DNA of 64,000 nucleotides. Source: Sphingobacterium puteale (GTDB taxonomy: Bacteria > Bacteroidota > Bacteroidia > Sphingobacteriales > Sphingobacteriaceae). The notes under the pieces are model-generated. The model ran no database searches. It worked only from the letters and a program-made list of their open reading frames with translations, and was not told the DNA's origin. The stretch lies in contig NZ_RBWS01000012.1 of NCBI RefSeq assembly GCF_003627955.1, forward strand, positions 124,001-188,000, in the 5' to 3' direction. Below, piece after piece: positions 27,431-37,041 of this stretch (positions within the stretch are counted from its first letter, which is position 1; each line of letters starts with the position of its first letter). Made by a program: the position numbers and the translations under genes.

Positions 27431-27646
27431 CTTTTTTTGTGGTGTTCTCCCCTACCCTGCTTAATTGTGATAACAGTTTTAATATGAAATCTGTATTTAA
27501 ACCCGTTTAATTGAGGAAATGGATAATGAGTGAGTACTTACATTTAATGTTTTTGCTATTGAAATGGTAAATGCATATTGGAACATAGCAAATTGTTGAG
27601 TAGATTTAGAAATGGTGACATATTTATTTTACAGAAATATAATACA

Positions 27647-28405
27647 ATGAAATTTAGTGTATTAAGTTATTTTATATTGTTTTTTTCATTAGTTGTGGGG
27701 TTAAAATCCGCTTATGCACAGCAAACTACTTATGTTATTGTGCACGGAGCATGGGGTGGCGCCTGGCAATTTAAAAAGACAGCAAATGAATTAGAGAAAG
27801 AAGGGCATAGAATATATCGTCCTACACTAACCGGTTTGGGAGAACGTTATCATTTAGCGGACACTTCTATTCGTTTACAGACTCATATCAACGATGTGAT
27901 CAATACGATATTATTTGAAGATCTTACGGATATTGTATTGGTTGGACATAGCTATGGAGGCATGATCATAACGGGTGTAGCAGACAGTCTTCCGGACCGG
28001 ATAAAAAAGTTGGTATATTTAGATGCTATCCTTCCGGATAATCAGGAGTCCGTTCTGAGTTTGATGGTAAAGCCTGATGGGGACAATGGTCTTTTAAAAT
28101 TTGAGAAGGACGGTTTTATTATTCCATTTTGGGTAAAGGATGAACGCAAGTTTCCGCGGGATGTCCCCCACCCTTTGAAAACGATGACTGATAAAATCAG
28201 TTTAAGAAACTCAGAAAGGGAGAGAATTCCCGCTACTTATATCTTGACCTACGAAGAAGGTAAGACAATGGAAAAAGATGACTTCTATCCATTTTACGCA
28301 AAAGCTAAGCAACGTCATTTTAAAACCGTTGAATTGATCGGAGATCATAATCCGCAAATAAAAAAGCTGAAAGAATTAGTAGATTTGTTATTACAGGAAA
28401 AATAA
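27647..28405 (+). CDS. Secreted alpha/beta hydrolase
   Basis: This 252-residue alpha/beta hydrolase has a signal peptide (MKFSVLSYF through SAYAQQ, cleavage near 24). The HGAWGGAWQFKK oxyanion segment, TLTGLGER, and the nucleophile elbow GHSYGG are seen; the C-terminal GDHNPQ probably gives the catalytic His. The pattern is that of the plant methyl-esterase/EstC-like group acting on small esters. The upstream in-frame start at 27578 is rejected because it precedes the signal peptide. Substrate unknown. The next gene is 19 nt downstream. Confidence 0.85.
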   Translation: MKFSVLSYFILFFSLVVGLKSAYAQQTTYVIVHGAWGGAWQFKKTANELEKEGHRIYRPTLTGLGERYHLADTSIRLQTHINDVINTILFEDLTDIVLVGHSYGGMIITGVADSLPDRIKKLVYLDAILPDNQESVLSLMVKPDGDNGLLKFEKDGFIIPFWVKDERKFPRDVPHPLKTMTDKISLRNSERERIPATYILTYEEGKTMEKDDFYPFYAKAKQRHFKTVELIGDHNPQIKKLKELVDLLLQEK

Positions 28406-28424
28406 ATAAGAGCAAGATATTTCA

Positions 28425-28910
28425 ATGACGCAAGAAGAATTAGTAAATGAATTAAGTAAACCCGAAATATTCTATCCGGCTTTAGGTCTAATCGTTATAC
28501 GCACCATTATTTGGTTATTATTTGCGAATACGATTCGCAAAACTTTAAACTTGGTCGCGGTGGAAAATAGATTGATGACACCCAATCAATCTTGGTTGGT
28601 GGCGATTCCATTAGTCAATATTTATTGGAATTTTCAGGTCGCTTCCCGCCTGAGAGATTCCCTCATCAATGAGTTCTATGATCGTAAGATAGCTGTAGAG
28701 GAAAACCCAACTTATCGGAAAGGATCATTATATGCATGGGTTTATTTGGCTGCAAATATCCCCTTGCCGATTTCTATTCTAGGTGTTTTGGGTATTATGC
28801 ACTTTGTCACATTGGCCAACTATTGGTTCAACATCAGTGCAAACCGTAGAATTTTAGAAGAACACGATAAATTTAGAGAAAAGGAGGTGATTATAAACGA
28901 TGAAAATTAA
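28425..28910 (+). CDS. Membrane protein of unknown function
   Basis: This 161-residue protein has three or four hydrophobic segments (about 17-37, 55-68, 100-115, 115-130) and a charged C-terminus. The NQSWLVAIPLVNIYWNFQVASRLRDS stretch recalls small DUF4328-type membrane proteins, but I am not sure of the family. It overlaps the next gene by 11 nt, so it is likely translated with the Nif3-like protein. No function can be given. Confidence 0.65.
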   Translation: MTQEELVNELSKPEIFYPALGLIVIRTIIWLLFANTIRKTLNLVAVENRLMTPNQSWLVAIPLVNIYWNFQVASRLRDSLINEFYDRKIAVEENPTYRKGSLYAWVYLAANIPLPISILGVLGIMHFVTLANYWFNISANRRILEEHDKFREKEVIINDEN

Positions 28911-30000
28911 AGCAGTTATTCAATACCTGGAGCAGCTGGCTCCATTGGATTTGCAGGAATCTTACGATAATGCCGGACTTATTGTCGGCAATGCAGATCA
29001 AGAGATTACCAAAGTATTAATTTCGTTGGATTGTACGGAGGAAGTTGTACAGGAAGCGGTCGACAAGGGCTGTAACTTAGTTATTTCACATCATCCCATT
29101 GTTTTCAAAGGATTAAAAAAGTTCAACGGAAAGAACTATGTGGAACGTACAGTCATAAAAGCTATAGAAAACAAAATTGCCCTGTATGCAATACATACCA
29201 ATCTGGACAATGTTACCGGCGGAGTCAATTCAAAAATAGCGGATAAGCTTGGATTGGTTAATCAGGCGATACTGGAATCGAAACCCAATGTGCTGCGCAA
29301 GATGGTTGTATTTGTGCCAAGGAGTCATGTAGAAGAAGTCAGGACAGCCCTATTTGATGCCGGAGCGGGCCAGATCGGTAGGCATTATGACCAATGCAGT
29401 TTTAATACGGCTGGTTATGGAAGTTTCAGGCCCTTGGCTGGATCAGCACCTACTATCGGCGAAATAGGAACACAGGAGCGTGTCGAGGAAACGCGTATTG
29501 AAGTGATCTATACACGTTCAATTGAAAGAAAACTTCTTCTGTCACTTTATGAAGCACACCCCTACGAAGAGGTTGCGTATGATCTTTTTGATTTGCAGAA
29601 TACAGCCACAGAAATTGGAGCCGGAATGATCGGTAATTTATCGGAGCCTATGGATGAACAGGATTTTTTGGCTTATCTGAAGGCGAATCTCAAACTAAAT
29701 GTTATTCGTCATACGGCGCTTTTAGGCAAAAAGGTAAGCAGGGTTGCTGTTTGCGGTGGTGCTGGCGGTTTCTTATTAGGGGCGGCAAAGCGCTCTGGAG
29801 CTGATTTTTTTGTAACGGCTGATTATAAATACCATGAATTTTTTGATGCGGAGGGTGAAATTGTCATTGCGGATACGGGACATTTTGAGAGCGAACAATT
29901 TACGCAAGAATTATTGTACGACATTATTACGAAAAAATTTCCTAACTTTGCAACCTTAACAACAGAAATAGATACAAATCCTATAAAATACTACAGTTGA
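28900..30000 (+). CDS. Nif3-like dinuclear metal centre protein
   Basis: This 366-residue protein of the NIF3/YbgI family forms hexameric rings with a dinuclear metal site; some members act as GTP cyclohydrolase I type 1B-like or DNA-related proteins, but the role is generally unknown. It starts with the LEQLAPLDLQESYDNAGLIVG motif region and has ISHHPIVFKGLK (60-71) and a C-terminal ADTGHFESE block that provide metal ligands. Like Gram-positive homologues it contains an inserted PII-like domain (about 130-235). Its stop overlaps the next start (TGATG). It is probably cotranscribed with the zinc-ribbon protein. Confidence 0.92.
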   Translation: MKIKAVIQYLEQLAPLDLQESYDNAGLIVGNADQEITKVLISLDCTEEVVQEAVDKGCNLVISHHPIVFKGLKKFNGKNYVERTVIKAIENKIALYAIHTNLDNVTGGVNSKIADKLGLVNQAILESKPNVLRKMVVFVPRSHVEEVRTALFDAGAGQIGRHYDQCSFNTAGYGSFRPLAGSAPTIGEIGTQERVEETRIEVIYTRSIERKLLLSLYEAHPYEEVAYDLFDLQNTATEIGAGMIGNLSEPMDEQDFLAYLKANLKLNVIRHTALLGKKVSRVAVCGGAGGFLLGAAKRSGADFFVTADYKYHEFFDAEGEIVIADTGHFESEQFTQELLYDIITKKFPNFATLTTEIDTNPIKYYS

Positions 30001-30752
30001 TGGAACAAACCGTAGAACAAAAATTGAAAGCACTATGGCTTTTGCAAGCCATACATACTAAAATAGACAAAATTCGCCAGGTTCGTGGTGAGTTGCCTAT
30101 GGAAGTTGCAGATCTTGAAGATGAGATTGCGGGTTTAGAAACTCGTATTGAGAAGATCAGAACAGACTTAGACGATTTAGAAGATTCGATCGTTAAGCGT
30201 AAAAACATGATTAAGGATGCCCAAGCTGCCATCAAAAAATATGAGTCGCAGTTAAATGAGGTAAAAAACAATCGTGAATACGACGCTATTTCGAAAGAAA
30301 TTGAAATCCAGGGTCTTGAGATTCAGGTTTGTGAAAAAAGAATCAAAGAAGCAGAATTCGAGATTCGTAACAAAACAGAAAACTACGATGCAACTGTAGG
30401 TAACCTGGAATACAGCAAAAACGAACTTGAGGGTAAAAAGAAAGAATTGGAAACAATTACTTCAGAAACTCAAAAGGAAGAAGATGCTTTATTGGCTAAA
30501 GCTGCAGAAGCGGAAGCGAATATTGAAGAACGTTTGGTAAAAGTTTACTACCGTTTACGTAATTCTTTCAAAAATGGTTTGGCGGTCGTTTCTATCGATC
30601 GTGATAGCTGTTCAGGATGTCACAATAAAATCCCTGCTCAGATGCAATCTGAGATTCGTCAACGTAAAAAAATCATTATCTGCGAACATTGCGGTCGCGT
30701 TTTGGTCGACGAAGGTATCGTATTGGAAATTGAGCAAGAATACGGTTTTTAA
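30000..30752 (+). CDS. Coiled-coil protein with C4-type zinc ribbon
   Basis: This 250-residue protein is a long helical hairpin (about 10-185) rich in Glu, Lys and Ile, followed by a zinc ribbon with the pairs CSGCH and CEHCG near the C-terminus. This is the zf-RING_7 (COG1579) architecture, whose Chlamydia and Helicobacter members interact with sigma or flagellar proteins, with no general function known. The start ATG overlaps the nif3-like stop, and a strong terminator follows. The nif3-COG1579 pair is common in many bacteria. Confidence 0.9.
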   Translation: MEQTVEQKLKALWLLQAIHTKIDKIRQVRGELPMEVADLEDEIAGLETRIEKIRTDLDDLEDSIVKRKNMIKDAQAAIKKYESQLNEVKNNREYDAISKEIEIQGLEIQVCEKRIKEAEFEIRNKTENYDATVGNLEYSKNELEGKKKELETITSETQKEEDALLAKAAEAEANIEERLVKVYYRLRNSFKNGLAVVSIDRDSCSGCHNKIPAQMQSEIRQRKKIIICEHCGRVLVDEGIVLEIEQEYGF

Positions 30753-30768
30753 TCGTTAATAAAAGGAT

Positions 30769-30799
30769 AAAGCCCTGCCCATAAAGCAGGGCTTTTTTT
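30769..30799 (+). terminator. Intrinsic terminator after the zinc-ribbon gene
   Basis: AAAGCCCTGC and GCAGGGCTTT arms, 7 nt loop, followed by a run of T. Confidence 0.9.
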
Positions 30800-30857
30800 T
30801 TACAGTATTTTTTATGCAACTTTGTTGATATACGAAGTTATTTATTGGACAAAATAG

Positions 30858-30865
30858 TAGCTTTG
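30858..30865 (+). promoter_or_regulatory. -7 promoter element before the first tricorn-like gene
   Basis: TAGCTTTG fits TAnnTTTG. It is 28 nt before the preferred ATG (30894) and one base before an earlier in-frame ATG (30867), which helps to select the later start. Confidence 0.5.
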
Positions 30866-30893
30866 TATGGTAAGTTTTAACCTTTATATTTTT

Positions 30894-33800
30894 ATGAATA
30901 AAACTCCTTTTAAGTTTATTGTGTCATTTTTGATTGGTACTTCATTTCTACAGGTAAAAGCCCAGGAAACTTTATTACTCCGAAATCCAAGTATCAGCGC
31001 CAGTAATATTGCTTTTGTGTACGGTGGAGATATCTGGATAGCAGACAAAAATGGTGCTAATCCGAGACGTCTGACAACAAATCCGGGTGTCGAACAAAAC
31101 CCGATGTTCTCTCCTGATGGAAAGAAAGTGGCTTTTACGGGCAATTATGACGGTAACACAGATGTTTATGTTCTTCCTATTGAAGGAGGGGAACCGCAAC
31201 GCATTACTTATCATCCTTCTTCGGATGTATTACGTGGCTGGCTGAATAATGATGAAGTTTATTATACGACATCCCGTGATTTTACCTATGCACTAAGCCC
31301 ACGATTATACAGTTCTAATATTCAGCGGCTTGGTATGGATAAGGCTTTACTGATGCCTGAAGCAACACAGGGTAGCCCCTCCGTGGATGGACGCTATTGG
31401 GCCTATATCAAAAATACCGATCCGACAGAGCGGGATCGCGTGGCTTTCAAGCGCTATAGAGGCGGTGGTACACCTACTATCTGGATTTTTGATACAAAAA
31501 CCAAGGAAATAGAAGCAATTCCCCAGGTAAAAAGTAACGATGTTAAGCCCCTTTGGTTAGGTAATAAGGTTTATTTCCTGTCGGATCGCGATAAAATAGT
31601 CAACATCTTCAGTTACGATACCAAGTCGAAGAAAGTCGAAAAGCTAACTGATTTCAAGGATTACGATGTGCGCTCATTAAATGGAAACGGCAATGAACTG
31701 ATTTTTGAATACGCAGGTGTATTGAATACATTAAACTTAACAAATAATAAGGTAACCGCCCTGCACATTCGTGTAAATACGGATGCCATGTTTAAGCGCC
31801 CTTTCTATAAAAATATCAAGGACGACATTCGTTATGCGGCCCTGTCTCCCACAGGGCAACGTGCCCTTTTTGAAGCCCGTGGAGAAATCTTTACTGTTCC
31901 CAAGGAGAAAGGTGAAGCACGCAATTTATCGAATTCTCCGGGTTCACACGAACGTTTTCCGGATTGGTCACCCAATGGAAAATGGGTTTCTTATATTTCG
32001 GATAAGAACGGTTCTTACCAGTTAGTTTTAGTGGATCAGTTTGGAAAGGACCAGCCGTTATATTTCAATCTGGGCGAAACCAATTTTTATTTTGAACCTA
32101 CCTGGTCTCCAGATTCGAAAAAGTTGTTTTATAACGATGCTCACCTCAATCTGTACTACATTGATATAACATCTAAAGCCATCGTGAAGGTCGCGGATGA
32201 TAAACTGAGTGGCCAAACCGGCAGAGTTTCGAATCATTTTCAACCGAGCTGGTCTCCGGATTCCAAATGGATTTCATTTACTCGTACCTTAGAAAACGGC
32301 GTACCGGCAGTCTTTATGTACAATCTGGATACCAAGAAAACGCAGCAGATTACAGATGGCATGAGTTCTGTTCGCAGCACTGCTTTTTCACAGGACGGGA
32401 AATATCTTTTCTTCACGGCAAGTACCAATACGGGATTGACCAATTCTGGTCTGCATATGTCGGCTACACAACGTAATGTTGATTATGCCGTATATGCCTT
32501 TATTTTGTCAAGTAAAACCCCTTCGTTCTTTAAGAATGAAAGTGACGAAGAGCAGATCCGTGAAGATAAAGCGGACAAACCGACGGATAAAGAAAGCAAC
32601 AAAACAGCTCGCGTAAAAGAAAACGATAAAAAAGCACCGAAAAAGGATAAAAAGGAAGAAACTCCGGCCAGTAAGCCTGAAGACAAAAAAATTCAGGTCG
32701 ATTTTGACGGTATTGAGAGTCGCATTGTCGCTTTACCTTTGCCGGTAGGTACTTATTGGAATCTGAACGGACTGGTTCCAAACCAGTTGACGTATCAGCG
32801 CGGAGGTACCATCGGAGCCTATGATTTCAAAGATCTGGAAAATAAAACATTGGTGGAGAATGCCCGTAGTTTTGTGATCAGTGCCGATGGGAAGAAGATG
32901 TTATATCAGACAGCTAACGGTTATAATATTGTGACTGCCGGACAGAAAGTAGCCTCCCCGACAGCAGGAGTTATCAAATTGGATGGTATTCAACAGTTGG
33001 TGGATCCTGTCGCAGAATGGAAACAGATCTTCAATGAAGTCTGGGCAATGCAGAAAGACTATTTCTATGTGGAGAATATGCATGGAGCAGACTGGAAAGC
33101 CATGAAAGCAAAATATGAGAAGTTTCTCCCTTTTGTTAGCCATCGTTCAGATTTGGGTTATTTATTGAATGAAATGATGGGTGAAATGGTTGTTGGACAC
33201 AATTATATTTATCCGGGTGACCAGCCTTCTACCCCATCTGTGTCGGTGGGCGTATTAGGAGCCGACTATACGATCAAAAATGGCTATTACCAGATCGCGA
33301 AGGTATTTACACGCCTGGAATGGAATCCTTCCTTTAAGGCACCGTTGGCGGAACCGGGATTGAATATCAAAGAGGGCGATTACATTGTCGCTGTAAATGG
33401 TATTGAATTAACGGAAGACAAGGATATCTATAGTTTATTTGATAATACTGTAGACAGACAGGTGACGTTAAAAATTAATTCTAAACCATCGCTGGTTGGC
33501 GCGCGCGAAGTCATTGTGAAACCGATTTCTTTTGCAGACGAAATGAGTTTGCGCAGTATGGAGTGGGTGGAACGTAACCGCAAGAAAGTGGATCAGCTAA
33601 GCAATGGACAAATAGCTTACGTATACATGCCAAATACCGGTCCGGAGGGATACACCTACTTCAACCGTTATTACTTCTCCCAGATGGATAAAAAGGCCCT
33701 TCTGATGGATGAAAGAAACAATGGTGGTGGCTGGGTAGCCGACTATGTCATTGATTTACTATCCCGTGAATTAATTGCTGGGTGGGGGATCCGTGATGGT

Positions 33801-34211
33801 AGAGGGTTTACCACTCCTGGCAATGGTATTTACGGACCAAAAGCAATGATTATTAATGAGAATGCGGGTTCGGGAGGTGATATGATGCCATATATGTTCC
33901 GTTTCAAAGGTTTAGGTAAGCTGGTTGGCCGCACTACAATGGGTATTTTGGTCGGTATCAGCGGATATCCACCGTTGTTGGATGGTGGCCGCATTACCTC
34001 GCCAAACTTTGGGGTATACGACCTGAAAGGTAACTGGATTATAGAAAATGAAGGTGTTGCTCCAGATATCTTTGTGGAGCAATTGCCGAAGGATCTCTTA
34101 GAAGGACGTGATCCACAACTGGAAAGAACGGTGAAGATTTTATTGGAAGAAATGAAAACCTATCCTTACAAAAATCTACAAAAACCGGCAGATCCGATAC
34201 GGGTAAATTAA
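30894..34211 (+). CDS. Tricorn-like secreted S41 protease 1
   Basis: This 1105-residue protein has a signal peptide (MNKTPFKFIVSFLIG through QVKAQE), WD40/PD40-type beta-propeller repeats with recurrent SPDGK and SPDSK turns (about 25-540), a Lys/Glu/Asp-rich linker (about 549-599), a tricorn C1-like region, a PDZ domain (about 782-862) and an S41 protease domain (about 930-1060). The probable nucleophile is in NAGSGGDM near residue 990 and the general-base His in VGHNY near 767, so it looks active. The start at 30894 is preferred over 30867 because it opens the signal peptide and fits the promoter. Likely periplasmic peptide degradation. A paralogue lies at 56637. Confidence 0.9.
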   Translation: MNKTPFKFIVSFLIGTSFLQVKAQETLLLRNPSISASNIAFVYGGDIWIADKNGANPRRLTTNPGVEQNPMFSPDGKKVAFTGNYDGNTDVYVLPIEGGEPQRITYHPSSDVLRGWLNNDEVYYTTSRDFTYALSPRLYSSNIQRLGMDKALLMPEATQGSPSVDGRYWAYIKNTDPTERDRVAFKRYRGGGTPTIWIFDTKTKEIEAIPQVKSNDVKPLWLGNKVYFLSDRDKIVNIFSYDTKSKKVEKLTDFKDYDVRSLNGNGNELIFEYAGVLNTLNLTNNKVTALHIRVNTDAMFKRPFYKNIKDDIRYAALSPTGQRALFEARGEIFTVPKEKGEARNLSNSPGSHERFPDWSPNGKWVSYISDKNGSYQLVLVDQFGKDQPLYFNLGETNFYFEPTWSPDSKKLFYNDAHLNLYYIDITSKAIVKVADDKLSGQTGRVSNHFQPSWSPDSKWISFTRTLENGVPAVFMYNLDTKKTQQITDGMSSVRSTAFSQDGKYLFFTASTNTGLTNSGLHMSATQRNVDYAVYAFILSSKTPSFFKNESDEEQIREDKADKPTDKESNKTARVKENDKKAPKKDKKEETPASKPEDKKIQVDFDGIESRIVALPLPVGTYWNLNGLVPNQLTYQRGGTIGAYDFKDLENKTLVENARSFVISADGKKMLYQTANGYNIVTAGQKVASPTAGVIKLDGIQQLVDPVAEWKQIFNEVWAMQKDYFYVENMHGADWKAMKAKYEKFLPFVSHRSDLGYLLNEMMGEMVVGHNYIYPGDQPSTPSVSVGVLGADYTIKNGYYQIAKVFTRLEWNPSFKAPLAEPGLNIKEGDYIVAVNGIELTEDKDIYSLFDNTVDRQVTLKINSKPSLVGAREVIVKPISFADEMSLRSMEWVERNRKKVDQLSNGQIAYVYMPNTGPEGYTYFNRYYFSQMDKKALLMDERNNGGGWVADYVIDLLSRELIAGWGIRDGRGFTTPGNGIYGPKAMIINENAGSGGDMMPYMFRFKGLGKLVGRTTMGILVGISGYPPLLDGGRITSPNFGVYDLKGNWIIENEGVAPDIFVEQLPKDLLEGRDPQLERTVKILLEEMKTYPYKNLQKPADPIRVN

Positions 34212-34232
34212 TAGATCAATATCGATAATGCA

Positions 34233-34270
34233 TAAAAAAGGTTCCGGGAATTATTTCGGAACCTTTTTTA
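34233..34270 (+). terminator. Intrinsic terminator after tricorn-like gene 1
   Basis: AAAAAAGGTTCCG and CGGAACCTTTTTT arms with a 10 nt loop. Confidence 0.88.
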
Positions 34271-34451
34271 TATACCATCTCAGCGCTTTTTACTAGATTT
34301 TGATAATTATTTCTATAGTTTCAAACAGATCCGGAGCATTTCATAATAACGTTTTTTCTACTGATCCGGTCTGGGATGTCTTATTGAATTGCCGCGAAAT
34401 TTATAAAGTAGCATGCTTTTATTGTTATCTTTAAAACATATTTAAAATTTT

Positions 34452-35375
34452 ATGTATCCCGAGCAAACTACTTCCCCATTTCAATCCTTATTGCGTCTGG
34501 TCCTGTTGGTCATCGGATTTACCTTTCTCTCACAGGTCATCGGTATCCTTATGCTCTTTTTCTATTACAAATTTACAGGACAAGTATTTTCATTGGCGAC
34601 CCTCATGCAAGGTTCCGCAAATGAAATGCGTTTTTTGTTGTTGATGAGTAGTCTGGGGTCCTTTGTTGTACCGGCATATCTGATGCATACACGTGAGGGG
34701 TACGGAATCACTTATTTTAAACAGGAATATACACCACAGGCAAAGCAGTTTGCTTATATCTTTTTTGCGATGCTTGCCTTTATGCCGCTGATGAGTTTGA
34801 TCGGACATTGGAACGAATCGTTACAGCTGCCGGACAATATGAGATCCGTGCAGTTATGGATGGAGCGCAGTGAGCGAGAATCAGGAGATCTGATCAAAGG
34901 AATTATCGTTGAAACAAGTTTTTTCGGATTTCTGTTTAATCTTGTGGTTCTGGCGCTGATACCGGCCATAGGCGAAGAACTTTTATTCCGCGGTGTCCTC
35001 CAGAATATCGTCGGCCGGTGGATTTCCAATCCTCATGTTATTATTTGGATTGTTGCAATCGTCTTCAGTGCAATACACCTGCAGTTTTTTGGTTTTATAC
35101 CACGGATGCTGCTGGGGGCATTTTTCGGTTACCTCTATGTCTGGAGCAAAAATATTCTGTTGCCTATTTTTGGTCATTTTGTCAATAACGCCGGAGCGAC
35201 AGTGATGTCTTTTTATTATACAAGAAATGGTAAAAGTTATGAAGAGATCAATGCATTCGAGCTGCAATCTTGGTGGATATATGTTGTAGGCTTCATTTTT
35301 ACTGCTATTTTTGTATTCTTATTTTATCTGTCAACACAAAAAGGAAACCATGGAGAACGATTGGAGGAAAATTAA
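34452..35375 (+). CDS. CPBP family intramembrane metalloprotease
   Basis: This 307-residue polytopic protein belongs to the CPBP/Abi (CAAX protease and bacteriocin-processing) family. Motif 1 is GEELLFRG near 174-181, motif 2 the FSAIHLQFFGFIPRMLLG stretch with its His, and motif 3 GHFVNNAG, all with expected residues. Seven or eight membrane segments can be seen. The 3' end overlaps the DUF2007 gene by 26 nt, which puts it in an operon with cdsA. Substrate unknown. Confidence 0.9.
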   Translation: MYPEQTTSPFQSLLRLVLLVIGFTFLSQVIGILMLFFYYKFTGQVFSLATLMQGSANEMRFLLLMSSLGSFVVPAYLMHTREGYGITYFKQEYTPQAKQFAYIFFAMLAFMPLMSLIGHWNESLQLPDNMRSVQLWMERSERESGDLIKGIIVETSFFGFLFNLVVLALIPAIGEELLFRGVLQNIVGRWISNPHVIIWIVAIVFSAIHLQFFGFIPRMLLGAFFGYLYVWSKNILLPIFGHFVNNAGATVMSFYYTRNGKSYEEINAFELQSWWIYVVGFIFTAIFVFLFYLSTQKGNHGERLEEN

Positions 35376-35559
35376 AACATATACAAATGCTATTCAGGCT
35401 GAAATAGTAAAACAGATGCTGGAAGAGAATGGTATCCCAACGGTGGTATTAAATAAACAGGATTCTTCCTATCTGTTTGGAAAAATAGAACTATATGTTA
35501 GTGAAAACTCGGTTGATACTGCCGAAAGATTGATTGAAGAAGCTGAGGGGGAGAATTAA
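35350..35559 (+). CDS. DUF2007 domain protein
   Basis: This 69-residue protein matches the DUF2007 family of small alpha/beta proteins, also called putative signal-transducing proteins. It has the YTNAIQAEIVKQMLEENGI helix, VVLNKQDS, and a C-terminal helix. The ATG at 35350 is chosen because the homology begins there; the start lies within the preceding protease gene, a sign of translational coupling. Only one base separates its stop and the cdsA ATG. It may be a regulatory partner of its neighbours, but this is inference. Confidence 0.82.
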   Translation: MENDWRKIKTYTNAIQAEIVKQMLEENGIPTVVLNKQDSSYLFGKIELYVSENSVDTAERLIEEAEGEN

Positions 35560-35560
35560 A

Positions 35561-36361
35561 ATGAAAACAAGAGCGATAACAGGTGCTATTTTTGTAGCTG
35601 TCATGGTGGCATCCACTTTATTCGGGCCATATCTATACAGTATCTTTTTCACACTGTTAAGTGCATGGTGTCTGTATGAGTTTTATGGTATTGTGTCTTC
35701 TGAAGATCGAGCGCCCAACAAGACTTTGGGGATCATTTTGGCGGTGACAGGATTTGCTATAGGCGCTATGGTGGCAATGGACCTTTTGGAACCTAAATTT
35801 CTATGGCTCATTACACCATTGGTCGGCCTGACCTATATCATTTCACTTTTTCAAAAGCGAAGTTTTCCCTTTAATGATATCGCCTATACTTTTTTGGGTA
35901 TCTGTTATGTCACATTTCCTTTCTTTCTTTTTGCTAAACTGGGATTTATCAATGGGGTATATAATCATTATATTCCCCTTGGGTTTTTAATATTGCTCTG
36001 GACCAATGATACGGGGGCATATCTTGCCGGAAGGAGTTTTGGTAAACATAAATTGTTTGAGCGTATCTCTCCAAAAAAGACTTGGGAAGGTTTTTTTGGA
36101 GGTTTCATTTTGGCCATTGTTGTTGCTATAAATCTGGAAAAATATTTTGGAAGTTTGCCGTTGTGGCAATGGATTACTGTTGCCATGATTATCAGTATTA
36201 TTGGAACATTGGGTGATCTGGTTGAATCTATGTTAAAGCGAAGCTTGCACGTCAAAGATTCGGGCAGTATTCTACCGGGACATGGAGGTTTCTTAGATCG
36301 TTTTGACGGCTTACTATTGGCAGCACCTATAGTTTATGTTTTCTTAATTTTAATCAGTTAA
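35561..36361 (+). CDS. cdsA: Phosphatidate cytidylyltransferase
   Basis: CdsA makes CDP-diacylglycerol, the precursor of all bacterial phospholipids, at the inner membrane. The 266-residue polytopic protein has the family signature near the C-terminus, LKRSLHVKDSGSILPGHGG followed by DRFDGLLLAAP. The NDTGAYLAGRSFGKHKL segment carries metal-binding residues. It starts one base after the DUF2007 stop. The ATG at 35561 is preferred over an earlier in-frame start at 35534 that overlaps the DUF2007 gene. Confidence 0.96.
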   Translation: MKTRAITGAIFVAVMVASTLFGPYLYSIFFTLLSAWCLYEFYGIVSSEDRAPNKTLGIILAVTGFAIGAMVAMDLLEPKFLWLITPLVGLTYIISLFQKRSFPFNDIAYTFLGICYVTFPFFLFAKLGFINGVYNHYIPLGFLILLWTNDTGAYLAGRSFGKHKLFERISPKKTWEGFFGGFILAIVVAINLEKYFGSLPLWQWITVAMIISIIGTLGDLVESMLKRSLHVKDSGSILPGHGGFLDRFDGLLLAAPIVYVFLILIS

Positions 36362-36368
36362 TAGCATT

Positions 36369-37040
36369 ATGAGTCACATTCAGAAATCTACCTTTGATTT
36401 TTTGACGGAATTAAAGGAAAATAATTCAAGGGAGTGGTTTGCGGAGAACCGCGAGAAATATGAGTCTGCATTAGCGGATGTACGGAGTTTTCTAACCGAT
36501 TTAATAGCTGCGCTGAGTGAATTTGACCCCAAAATAAATACCTCCATTCAAGCCAATAAATGTCTGTTCCGTATCTATAGAGATACTCGTTTTTCAAATG
36601 ATAAGACGCCTTATAAGACTTGGTTTGGGGCTGGGATATCTGTTGACGGAAGGAAGTTGCACGGTCCTGAATATTATATTCATATCGGTGCAGAAAATTC
36701 ATTTATTGCCTGTGGTTATTGGCGGCCGGAGAAACCTCATCTGGAAGCGATAAGACAGGAAATTGACTATAGTGGTGAGCATTTGGCAAAAATTCTCAAC
36801 GGAGCCTTGGATGATGGGAAAATAACGCTGTTCAAAGAAGATCTGCTTAAGCGTGCTCCTGCTGGTTATGGCGAGGACAATCCCCATATTGATTTTATCA
36901 AGCTAAAAAGCTTTGTTCTGGATCAGCCCCTGACCATTAAAGACCTGTCAAACAAAAATGCGCTGGATAATATTATCGCCTCTTATAAAAAGATGTTGCC
37001 GTTCAAGGAGTTTTTACAAGAGGCGATAGAAAGTGAGTAG
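36369..37040 (+). CDS. DUF2461 domain protein
   Basis: This 223-residue protein is a DUF2461 (TIGR02453) family member: it starts with TFDFLTELKENNSREWFAENR, then has FRIYRDTRFSNDKTPYKTW (68-86), both diagnostic. The fold is conserved in bacteria and fungi, but no biochemical role is known to me. It is 7 nt behind cdsA and so probably the last gene of that operon. It converges with anmK with a 1-nt gap. Confidence 0.88.
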   Translation: MSHIQKSTFDFLTELKENNSREWFAENREKYESALADVRSFLTDLIAALSEFDPKINTSIQANKCLFRIYRDTRFSNDKTPYKTWFGAGISVDGRKLHGPEYYIHIGAENSFIACGYWRPEKPHLEAIRQEIDYSGEHLAKILNGALDDGKITLFKEDLLKRAPAGYGEDNPHIDFIKLKSFVLDQPLTIKDLSNKNALDNIIASYKKMLPFKEFLQEAIESE

Positions 37041-37041
37041 T

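Noticed and set aside
34212..34451. Possible small RNA in the gap after tricorn-like gene 1
   Set aside because: Only the terminator of the upstream gene is evident; no promoter plus hairpin pair could be made out.
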